Shown piece after piece: positions 9,073-16,294 of a stretch of 64,000 bases of DNA (the stretch's first letter is position 1; each line of letters starts with the position of its first letter). A program made the translations under genes and the position numbers. The stretch covers positions 92,140 to 156,139 of the forward strand of contig JAZNQO010000013.1 of the NCBI GenBank assembly GCA_045590215.1. Direction: 5' to 3'. The notes under the pieces were generated by a model. The model made no database searches. It saw only the letters and a list, made by a program, of their open reading frames with translations, and was not told the DNA's origin. This DNA is from RUG563 sp045590215. GTDB lineage: Bacteria; Bacillota; Clostridia; Christensenellales; Aristaeellaceae.

Positions 9073-11577
9073 TCAGTTACCGCAGAATTTCTGCTGGGCA
9101 GCTTCACGCATCTTGTATTTGAGAATCTTGCCGGCGGCATTCATGGGGAAGGCATCCACAAAGTCCACATACTTGGGTACCTTATGCTTTGCCATGTGAG
9201 AGAGAACAAAGGCTTTGAGTTCTTCCACGGTCATGGTTTCGCCGTCTTTCAGAATGATGCAGGCGCAGATTTCTTCGCCATATTGCTTATCCGGCACGCC
9301 GATGACCTGCACATCCTGCACTTTGGGGTTGGTGTAAATGAACTCTTCAATTTCCTTAGGATAGATGTTTTCACCGCCTCGGATAATCATATCCTTAAGG
9401 CGTCCCGTGATGCGATAGTTGCCTTCGGGGGTGCGGCAGGCAAGGTCTCCGGAGTGGAGCCAGCCGTCCTTGTCGATGGTGGCAGCAGTGGCGTCCGGCA
9501 TCTTATAATAACCCTTCATTACGTTATAGCCTCTTGCTACAAATTCGCCGTTCACGTTATCCGGACAATCGAGGCCTGTTTCGGGGTCGATGACCTTACA
9601 TTCCACATGCGGGAAAGCATAGCCAACGGTTTCACAGCGTTCGTCCAGTGTCTGGCTCACTTCGCCCATTGTGCAGCCGGGAGACGCTTCCGTCTGGCCG
9701 TAAACAGAGAGGATATAGCGCATGTTCATTTCATCCGGCTGGGCGGCACGGCGCATGAGCTCCGGCGGGCACCCGGCCCCGGCCATGTTGCCGGTGCGCA
9801 TATGGGAGAAATCCGTCTTGCGATAATCGGGATGATTGAACATGGCGATGAACATGGTGGGAACGCCGTTGAAGCAGGTGATGCGTTCCTGATTGATACA
9901 GGCAAGGCTGTTCTTGGCGGAAAAATAGGGCATGGGACAGATGGTGGCCCCGTGGGTCATGGATGCGGTCATGGACAGCACCATGCCGAAGCAATGGAAC
10001 ATGGGCACCTGAATCATCATCCGGTCGGCGGTGGAAAGATCAAGCCGATCGCCGATGCACTTGCCGTTGTTGACAACGCTGTGGTGGGTGAGCATAACGC
10101 CTTTGGGGAAGCCGGTGGTGCCGGAAGTGTATTGCATGTTGCAAACATCGTGGATATCCACTTTCGCAGCCATTTTCAGCACCGTTTCCTGCGGTACGGA
10201 GGAAGAGCGATCCATCATCTGCTCCCAAGAGAGGCAGCCGGGCATTTTGAAGCCGACGGTGATGACGTTCCGCAGGAAGGGGAGCTTCCGTGCGTGGAGG
10301 GGAGAGCCGGGGGTGGTATTTTGCAGTTCAGGGCAAAGCTCCTGAATGATCTGGGCATAGGGGGAATCCTGACAGGATTCGATCATGACCAAGGTATGGG
10401 TATCGCTCTGGCGGAGGAGATATTCCGCTTCATGGATTTTATAGGCGGTGTTTACCGTCACCAAAATGGCACCGATTTTCGTGGCCGCCCAGAAGGATAT
10501 ATACCATGCGGGGATATTGGTAGCCCAGACGGCCACTTTCGTTCCGGCGGTGACGCCCATGGAAATGAAAGCACGAGCGCAGGCATCCACATCATCCCTG
10601 AACTGGGCATAGGTGCGGGTATAATCGAGGGTGGTGTATTTGAAAGCGTACTGGTCGGGGAATTCTTCCACCATGCGATCCAGCACCTGCGAGAAGGTCA
10701 GGGAAATCAGGCTTTCCTTTTCCCAGACAAAATTGCCGGTATGGGCGTTATTGAAGTACAGGGACTTTACTTCTTCCTTGGAGCCGATGGAAGAAACGGT
10801 ATTGATGAAATGGGAGAGGATGATGGTCATGTCGTTGAGCTCATCCATCCACTGGGGATCCCATTCCAAGGAAATGAAGCCGTCATAGTTCACGGAGTCA
10901 AGAGCCGTGACCATCTGTTCCAGGGGCATATTGCCTTCGCCGATGAGCTGATAGGCAATGGTGCCGTCGGGGTTCACGCTGGAATCCTTGATATGCACAT
11001 GGCGGATATAGGCACCCAGATTGGTGATGGAAGTTTGGGAAGACTCGCCCTGCAAAAGATGGGTTTCGTGCATATCCCAAAGGGCGGCCAAATAATCGGA
11101 AGCATAGCTGTCCAAAAGATCACGCAGAAGCTGGGTATCGGCGTAGGCACCCATGGTTTCAATGAGGAGGACGATTTTGCTTTCCTCGGCTTTGGGCAGA
11201 GCGTAGGACAACACCTGCTTTACGGCTTCTTCGGAATAGGTTTCTTTATCCATCACTGTATGCAGCCGCACAAAAGGAGCCTTCAGGCGGGCAGCTGCTT
11301 CCAGACAGGCGTCGATTTCGGCTGTCACCTGGTCAAAAGAAGCAGCATTGGCGATATCTTTCGTGGTATTGATGCAGGGGACAGACAGCTTCTGATCGAA
11401 CAAAGAGCGATACGTGGCGGCACCGGCCTGCTTATCCGCAGGGCAGCCTTTTTCAGCCATGGCAGGGGCATAAAGGTTATGGATTTCAATGCCGTCAAAG
11501 GAAAGATCAGCGGCGGCTTCTACAAATTTCTGCCAAGAAATATCATGCCAGCCTTTGGTGGAAAATGAAAATTTCAT
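9073..11577 (-). CDS. Fusion: xylose-isomerase-like TIM barrel + AMP-dependent acyl-CoA synthetase
   Basis: An 834-residue two-domain enzyme. Residues ~1-265 are an AP-endonuclease-2/sugar isomerase TIM barrel that keeps the metal ligands of the family: LIETMG, LWDMHET, HVHIKD and SLEWDPQW. Residues ~285-825 are an ANL acyl-CoA synthetase with the P-loop YTSGTTGFPKG (~484), YGQTEAS, the SGD hinge, RLKDMIIRGGENIYPKEIEE and the catalytic Lys in AAGKILKYKM near the end. The stop of the upstream LeuA-like gene overlaps the start by four bases (ATGA), so the two are translated together under a Leu-specifier T-box. I infer activation of a branched short-chain acid such as isovalerate; the role of the barrel is unknown. 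Confidence 0.85.
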   Translation of the reverse strand: MKFSFSTKGWHDISWQKFVEAAADLSFDGIEIHNLYAPAMAEKGCPADKQAGAATYRSLFDQKLSVPCINTTKDIANAASFDQVTAEIDACLEAAARLKAPFVRLHTVMDKETYSEEAVKQVLSYALPKAEESKIVLLIETMGAYADTQLLRDLLDSYASDYLAALWDMHETHLLQGESSQTSITNLGAYIRHVHIKDSSVNPDGTIAYQLIGEGNMPLEQMVTALDSVNYDGFISLEWDPQWMDELNDMTIILSHFINTVSSIGSKEEVKSLYFNNAHTGNFVWEKESLISLTFSQVLDRMVEEFPDQYAFKYTTLDYTRTYAQFRDDVDACARAFISMGVTAGTKVAVWATNIPAWYISFWAATKIGAILVTVNTAYKIHEAEYLLRQSDTHTLVMIESCQDSPYAQIIQELCPELQNTTPGSPLHARKLPFLRNVITVGFKMPGCLSWEQMMDRSSSVPQETVLKMAAKVDIHDVCNMQYTSGTTGFPKGVMLTHHSVVNNGKCIGDRLDLSTADRMMIQVPMFHCFGMVLSMTASMTHGATICPMPYFSAKNSLACINQERITCFNGVPTMFIAMFNHPDYRKTDFSHMRTGNMAGAGCPPELMRRAAQPDEMNMRYILSVYGQTEASPGCTMGEVSQTLDERCETVGYAFPHVECKVIDPETGLDCPDNVNGEFVARGYNVMKGYYKMPDATAATIDKDGWLHSGDLACRTPEGNYRITGRLKDMIIRGGENIYPKEIEEFIYTNPKVQDVQVIGVPDKQYGEEICACIILKDGETMTVEELKAFVLSHMAKHKVPKYVDFVDAFPMNAAGKILKYKMREAAQQKFCGN

Positions 11578-12974
11578 ACTTCTTTCTCCTCATACATGAT
11601 CTTGTTGAGGGCACCCAGATATGCCCGGATGGCAGCACCGATGATATCCGTGGAAACGCCGCTGCCGGAATAGAGGCGGCCGTCGCTGCGCAGCTTCACA
11701 ATAGCACGGCCAATGGCTTCCTTGCCTTCGGTGACGGCATCAATACGGAAATCTTCCAGTTCAAAATGGCGTCCCGTCACTTGCTCCATGGCCTTGAAAG
11801 CAGCATCAATGGGGCCGTCGCCGGCGGAAATGCCGGTTAAATCTTCGCCGTCCTTTTGCAGATGGATGGAGGCGGTGGCGGTGATGATATTACCGGAATT
11901 GATGACGAAGCTCTGGAGCTGATAGGCGGCAGGCACCTGCATGGCACTGGCTGCCACGATGGCTTCCAGTTCTTTTGCGGTGACGGGCTTTTTCACGGCC
12001 AGAGCCTTGAACTCGTCATAGACATGCACCATGTCTTCTTCCGAAAGTTCATAGCCAAGTTTGCGCACGGCATCGGAAAGGGCGGTCAGCGAATCATTTG
12101 CGTCATAGGTGATATCTGCTTCGCCGTTCATTTGAGCGGAAAGAGGTTCTTTGGCTTCGTTACCAAGAAGGGAGTGGATGCGGTTGACCGTGCGTTCCAG
12201 CTCCGTAATCCGGGCGGAGGTATACAGCCCCAAGGATTCGCCTCTGGCCTTTAAGATGTGGCAGATAGTAGACAGCCGGGGCGCGAAATTGCCAATAAAG
12301 CAGGTTTTCACGCCCTGCACGCCTTTATCAAAGGCACGGATGGCACTGGCACCGGCCAATTCCATGCCGTCATTGCAGGTGACCTTTACAAAGACATCTT
12401 TCATGGCAGGCACTTTTTCATAAAGCTCGCCTACGAAACCGGCAAATTCTTCCGGCAGCATGATGCCGGCGGTATCGCACAGGGAAATGCTGGTGGCACC
12501 GTTTACAAGGGCAATTTGAATGGCTTCAGCGAGGAAATCGCTTTCGGCTCTTGTGGCATCCTGAAAGCTCACTTCCACGTCTTTGCAAAGGGAAGCACAA
12601 TAGGCAGCCTGCGCCTCAATGGCCTTGAGCATCTGCGGCGGCTTTTTCCTTGCGATATATTCCATCTGCACGCTGGAAATGGGGACGTCAATCACAAGCC
12701 GGGGGCGTTTGGCCTTTTCCAGTGCACTCCAGGCGGCATCGGCTTCTTCTTTGGTGAGGCCGGCAGGCTGGGACAGGGTAGTGTTCATAATCACGCTGCA
12801 AAGGGTTTTCACGAAAATGCTGTCCGCTTTGCTTCCGGATAGGGCAGGGAGCTCCAGCGCACTGATGTTCAGCTTATCCAAAATCTTGGCCAGCTCAATG
12901 CGTTCCTTAAAGCCCAGCAGCCTGCTTTCCGCTGCCTGACGCAAGGTCATGTCCGTGATGCAAATCTTTTTCAT
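11574..12974 (-). CDS. 2-isopropylmalate-synthase-like protein with degenerate active site
   Basis: This 466-residue protein has the LeuA architecture: an HMGL-like TIM barrel (~1-280), a linker and a C-terminal LeuA dimerisation/regulatory domain (~350-460) containing GISAGDGPIDAAFKA and GSGVSTDIIGAAIRAYLGALN. The barrel is abnormal. The family motif DTTLRDGEQ reads DMTLRQAAE. The metal-binding HxHND reads VTCND, and the GERAGN loop reads GNFAPR, so three of four metal ligands are gone. Canonical condensation therefore looks unlikely. The start at 12974 follows AAAGGGAGA; an upstream ATG at 12992 lacks a site. First gene after the Leu T-box. Confidence 0.8.
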   Translation of the reverse strand: MKKICITDMTLRQAAESRLLGFKERIELAKILDKLNISALELPALSGSKADSIFVKTLCSVIMNTTLSQPAGLTKEEADAAWSALEKAKRPRLVIDVPISSVQMEYIARKKPPQMLKAIEAQAAYCASLCKDVEVSFQDATRAESDFLAEAIQIALVNGATSISLCDTAGIMLPEEFAGFVGELYEKVPAMKDVFVKVTCNDGMELAGASAIRAFDKGVQGVKTCFIGNFAPRLSTICHILKARGESLGLYTSARITELERTVNRIHSLLGNEAKEPLSAQMNGEADITYDANDSLTALSDAVRKLGYELSEEDMVHVYDEFKALAVKKPVTAKELEAIVAASAMQVPAAYQLQSFVINSGNIITATASIHLQKDGEDLTGISAGDGPIDAAFKAMEQVTGRHFELEDFRIDAVTEGKEAIGRAIVKLRSDGRLYSGSGVSTDIIGAAIRAYLGALNKIMYEEKEV

Positions 12975-13004
12975 GTCTTTTCTCCCTTTCATATGGATCG
13001 AGTA

Positions 13005-13257
13005 AAATAAAAAGCCCTGTGGCCATATGGCCGCAGGGACGATTTAACAATGAAAATCGCGGTACCACCCTGATTGCTGCATATTATGCAGCCTCTCAAG
13101 CATGCCTTTAACGGAGCGAACCGGAAAGCCCCTACTGCAATCCTTTCGGGGATTCTGCTCGGATGGGAGACCGCCCGTTCCTTCCTACTGCCGGTTTTCA
13201 GCTGCCCCGGCTCTCTGCAAGCGGTGAGGAAAAGCGTAACATCGTCATCGCATTTAT
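13005..13257 (-). promoter_or_regulatory. T-box riboswitch, specifier CUC (Leu)
   Basis: Minus-strand leader of the LeuA-like operon. The Stem I base has TGC-GATGAC-GATG (from plus 13252 down) facing CATC-CGA-GCA, a K-turn. AGAGAG and the distal hairpin follow. The triplet one base before the CATC strand is CTC (plus 13167-13169), the specifier position in the glyQ Stem I. The T-box AGGGTGGTACCGCG lies at 13058-13071, with UGGUACC at 13061-13067. The terminator stem CCCTGCGGCC/GGCCACAGGG with a T-run is at ~13005-13038. The U in UGGUACC pairs with the A73 discriminator of tRNA-Leu. Confidence 0.92.
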
Positions 13258-13263
13258 TGAGTG

Positions 13264-13292
13264 ATGTTAGCACGGGAAAGGGCATTTGTCAA
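13264..13292 (-). promoter_or_regulatory. Promoter of the Leu T-box operon
   Basis: On the minus strand TTGACA (13287-13292), 17-base spacer, TAACAT (13264-13269). Transcription would start near 13257, directly before Stem I. It is divergent from the Ile T-box promoter, with about 70 bases between the two -35 boxes. Confidence 0.85.
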
Positions 13293-13363
13293 GCGGTGAA
13301 AAGGGTCTTTTTTCAAAAAACATTCAAAAAACACTTTCCAGCGAAAAAAACAGAAAAAAGGGG

Positions 13364-13392
13364 TTGACAAGCAAAGCATGTTGGCATAAAAT
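13364..13392 (+). promoter_or_regulatory. Promoter of the Ile T-box gene
   Basis: TTGACA (13364-13369), 17-base spacer, TAAAAT (13387-13392). The leader begins about seven bases downstream. Confidence 0.87.
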
Positions 13393-13399
13393 AAGCGCA

Positions 13400-13667
13400 A
13401 TTGAATGAATGGCTGTGACGAAGACGGCTATGGATTGTATCCCACAGAGAGCCTGCGGCTGGTGGAAGCAGGCGGATGCAGCCGGACGCTTATCCCTTCC
13501 GAGCCGGGAAGGCAAACGCCTGAATGGGCAAGTAGTTTTCTCCGTGATTGCTGCGTCAAGGCATAACGCTTGTTAGAGCGTGAGGGGCACAGGAAATGTG
13601 CAAATTGAGTGGTACCGCGAGTGTTTACACCCGTCTCAATGCAAATCATTGAGGCGGTTATTTTTTT
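13400..13667 (+). promoter_or_regulatory. T-box riboswitch, specifier AUC (Ile)
   Basis: Stem I base GGC-TGTGAC-GAAG (13411-13423) faces CTTC-CGA-GCC (13496-13505), a K-turn. The AGAGAG bulge and distal hairpin GCCTGC/GCAGGC follow. The triplet one base before CTTC is ATC (13492-13494), the specifier position by alignment with the glyQ Stem I. The T-box GAGTGGTACCGCG is at 13607-13619, with UGGUACC at 13610-13616, compatible with A73 of tRNA-Ile. The terminator CCGTCTCAATG/CATTGAGGCGG (13631-13657) is followed by a T-run. Confidence 0.93.
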
Positions 13668-13690
13668 ACAAAGAAAGGAAGGGAAGCAAC

Positions 13691-15958
13691 ATGGCAAACA
13701 CTATGGAAATGAAACTTGGCGAGGTGGCACAGCGAATTCGGGAGCTGCGCAGCATTTTGGGCATCAGCACCATGGAGGCGGCCGAAAAGACGGGCTTCTC
13801 TCTGGAAATGTACGAAGCATTTGAAAACGGGCAGGAAGATTTGCCGTTTTCCTTTATTCATAACTGCGCATTGGCGTTCAATGTGGATATGATTGACCTG
13901 TTGGAAGGCAAATCCGCCATGCTGCGGCATTATCAGGTGATGCGCAAGGGCGAAGGGCAGACCACGGTGGACGATGACGGCATCTTCATCCGCAATCTGG
14001 CTCCCCAGTTCCGGGATAAGCTGGCAGAACCCTATTTTGTTCGCTATGAATACGACGAGAATCTGCAAAACCGCCCCATCCATACCGACACCCATTCCGG
14101 CCAGGAATTTGACTATGTGCTTTCCGGCCAGCTGAAGGTGCAGGTTGGAGCCCACACGGAAGTATTGTCCGCCGGGGATTCCATCCTCTATGATTCCGGC
14201 ACGCCCCATGGCATGATTGCCGTTGGCGGCGGCGAATGCACCTTCCTTGCACTGGTGCTTGCCGGGGAAGAAGAAATGAAAAAAGACAAGAGCCAGACCA
14301 TCGTCCGTGCCCGGAAGCAGGATAAGGGGCTGCTGGCAGAAAAGTTTATCCATTGCACTGAAAACGAAAACGGCGAGCTGACGAAGATTGAATTTGTGAA
14401 TGAAGACAAATACAATTTCGCCTTCGATACCGTGGATGAAATTGCCAAGGCCTATCCCGATAAGCTGGCTATGCTGCACATTGCCGAAGACGGCACGGAA
14501 CGCCGCTTTACCTATACCGATATGAAGCGGTATTCCAACCAGACGGTGAACTATTTCCGCTCTCTTGGCATCAAGCGTGGCGATAAGGTGATGCTGGTTT
14601 TGCGCCGGCGGTATCAGTTCTGGCTGTGCATGCTGGCATTGCATAAGCTGGGTGCTGTGGCCATCCCGGCGACGGATCAGCTGGTGGCGCACGACTATGA
14701 ATATCGCTTCAATGCGGCCGGGGTGAAAGCCATTGTGTGTGCCAATTCCGCCAAAACTGCCGAAGAAGTGGAAAAAGCGCAAGAACATTGCGACACGTTG
14801 AAAATCAAGGTGCTGGTTGGCGGTGAAAGGGAAGGCTGGCGTGATTACGACAACGAATGTTCCCTGTTTTCTGCCCATTACTATCGGGATGAAAATTCTC
14901 CCTGTGGCGATGATACGGCTCTCATGTTCTTTACCAGCGGCACCACCGGCTATCCCAAGATTGCCGAACATAGCTATAAATATGCGCTGGGGCATTTCAT
15001 CACGGCCAGATACTGGCATCAGTGCGAGCGTGACGGCTTGCACTTCACCATTTCCGATACCGGCTGGGGCAAGGCTCTGTGGGGCAAGTTCTACGGCCAG
15101 TGGCTGTGCGAAGGGGCTGTGTTCACCTATGACTTTAACCGCTTTGATGCAAACGAAATCCTGCCCATGTTTGCCAAATATGGCATCACTACGTTCTGTG
15201 CGCCGCCTACGATGCTCCGCATGATGGTGCGGGAAGATTTGAGCCGTTTCGACTTCTCTTCCGTGCATAATATCACCACCGCCGGCGAAGCACTGAACCC
15301 CGAAGTGTTCCGCATCTTTAAAGAAGCAACAGGGCACGAAATCATGGAAGGCTTTGGCCAGACGGAAACCACGCTGACCATCTGCAACCTCTATGGTGCC
15401 ACGGTGCGTCCTGGCTCCATGGGCAAGCCTTCGCCCATGTATGATATCAAGGTAGTGGATCCGGACGGCAATCCCGTGCCCGTTGGCGAAACGGGGGAAA
15501 TCGTGGTGGATTTGAAGAACGGTTCCCCCTGCGGCCTGTTCAAGGGCTATTACCGGGACGAAGAGCGCACAAAGGAAGTGCTGCATGACGGGCTCTATCA
15601 TACCGGCGATACCGCATGGATGGACGAAGACGGGTATCTGTGGTATGTTGGAAGGGTGGACGATGTGATCAAGTCCAGCGGCTATCGCATCGGCCCGTTT
15701 GAAATTGAAAACGTGATCATGGAACTGCCTTATGTATTGGAATGCGGCGTTTCCGCTGCGCCCGATCCCCTGCGCGGGCAGGTGGTCAAGGCCAGCATCG
15801 TGCTGGTGAAGGGTACGGAGGGCACGGAAGAACTGAAGAAAGAAATCCAGGCTTACGTCAAGAGCCATACCGCTCCTTACAAGTATCCCAGGATTGTGGT
15901 GTTCCGCAACGATTTGCCCAAGACTATTTCCGGAAAAATTCAGCGTAATAAACTGTAA
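13691..15958 (+). CDS. XRE-HTH / cupin / acyl-CoA synthetase fusion (Ile T-box)
   Basis: A 755-residue chimera. Residues ~8-62 form an XRE-type helix-turn-helix (VAQRIRELRSILGISTMEAA). Residues ~115-190 are a cupin with HSGQEFDYVLSGQLKV and TPHGMIAVG. The rest is an ANL ligase of the medium-chain acyl-CoA synthetase type, with FFTSGTTGYPK (~412), GFGQTET, YHTGD, GRVDDVIKSSGYRIGP and the catalytic Lys in SGKIQRN at the end. It probably activates a branched short-chain acid (inferred from the Ile T-box: 2-methylbutyrate) to the CoA thioester. The HTH-cupin half resembles one-component regulators. The start at 13691 follows GGAAGGGA; an upstream frame extension runs into the T-box terminator. 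Confidence 0.88.
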   Translation: MANTMEMKLGEVAQRIRELRSILGISTMEAAEKTGFSLEMYEAFENGQEDLPFSFIHNCALAFNVDMIDLLEGKSAMLRHYQVMRKGEGQTTVDDDGIFIRNLAPQFRDKLAEPYFVRYEYDENLQNRPIHTDTHSGQEFDYVLSGQLKVQVGAHTEVLSAGDSILYDSGTPHGMIAVGGGECTFLALVLAGEEEMKKDKSQTIVRARKQDKGLLAEKFIHCTENENGELTKIEFVNEDKYNFAFDTVDEIAKAYPDKLAMLHIAEDGTERRFTYTDMKRYSNQTVNYFRSLGIKRGDKVMLVLRRRYQFWLCMLALHKLGAVAIPATDQLVAHDYEYRFNAAGVKAIVCANSAKTAEEVEKAQEHCDTLKIKVLVGGEREGWRDYDNECSLFSAHYYRDENSPCGDDTALMFFTSGTTGYPKIAEHSYKYALGHFITARYWHQCERDGLHFTISDTGWGKALWGKFYGQWLCEGAVFTYDFNRFDANEILPMFAKYGITTFCAPPTMLRMMVREDLSRFDFSSVHNITTAGEALNPEVFRIFKEATGHEIMEGFGQTETTLTICNLYGATVRPGSMGKPSPMYDIKVVDPDGNPVPVGETGEIVVDLKNGSPCGLFKGYYRDEERTKEVLHDGLYHTGDTAWMDEDGYLWYVGRVDDVIKSSGYRIGPFEIENVIMELPYVLECGVSAAPDPLRGQVVKASIVLVKGTEGTEELKKEIQAYVKSHTAPYKYPRIVVFRNDLPKTISGKIQRNKL

Positions 15959-15995
15959 AAAAACAATTTTACCTATAGTAATTTTTTGAGAACTG

Positions 15996-16004
15996 TGGTA
16001 TAAT
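15996..16004 (+). promoter_or_regulatory. Extended -10 promoter of the Val T-box operon
   Basis: TGGTATAAT (TATAAT at 15999-16004 with the TGn extension at 15996-15998). The -35 region 17 bases upstream (TAGTAA, 15976-15981) is poor, which the extended -10 may compensate. There is no terminator after the Ile T-box gene, so read-through into this leader is also possible. Confidence 0.7.
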
Positions 16005-16010
16005 CGCATA

Positions 16011-16275
16011 AAGGCTGTGACGAAGAGGGCACAGGAATCCTTTCTCCAAAGAGAGGCGGCGTATGGTGAAAGCCGCTGGGAAGGGCCCTGGGGCTTGTAG
16101 CTTCTGAGCCGGAAGGAAGAAAGCGAAAGCAAGTAGAACCTTCCCGTATGGCTGCGTGAAAGCATAACGCTTGATGGAGCGTGAGGGACGCAAGAGTTTT
16201 GCGTAATTTGAGTGGTACCGCGGGTGATAACGCCCGTCTCAAAGAATCACATTTTCTTTGGGACGGGCTTTTCTT
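16011..16275 (+). promoter_or_regulatory. T-box riboswitch, specifier GUA (Val)
   Basis: Stem I base GGC-TGTGAC-GAAG (16013-16025) faces CTTC-TGA-GCC (16101-16110), the same K-turn as in the Ile leader. AGAGAGG and a distal hairpin GGCGGC/GCCGCT lie between. The triplet one base before CTTC is GTA (16097-16099), the specifier position. The T-box TGAGTGGTACCGCGG spans ~16209-16223, with UGGUACC at 16213-16219, fitting A73 of tRNA-Val. The terminator is a 14-bp stem (16233-16246/16254-16267) followed by CTTTTCTTTC. It controls the seven-gene operon 16295-22929. Confidence 0.93.
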
Positions 16276-16294
16276 TCGTCCCGGTGGAGGAAAC

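Noticed and set aside
9184..11568. A 794-codon open frame on the plus strand opposite the TIM-barrel/acyl-CoA synthetase gene
   Set aside because: It is exactly antisense to a gene with clear motifs, its translation is rich in His, Gly and Asp without any family, and it has no ribosome binding site. It results from third-position codon bias.
15959..15990. Terminator between the Ile T-box gene and the Val leader
   Set aside because: Only a weak AT hairpin (GTAAAA/TTTTAC) is present, with no GC stem, so I did not call a terminator and allow for read-through.
13658..16165. An 835-codon open frame on the minus strand opposite the Ile T-box synthetase gene
   Set aside because: It is a shadow of the plus-strand gene, covers the T-box leader of the next gene and shows no recognisable motif.
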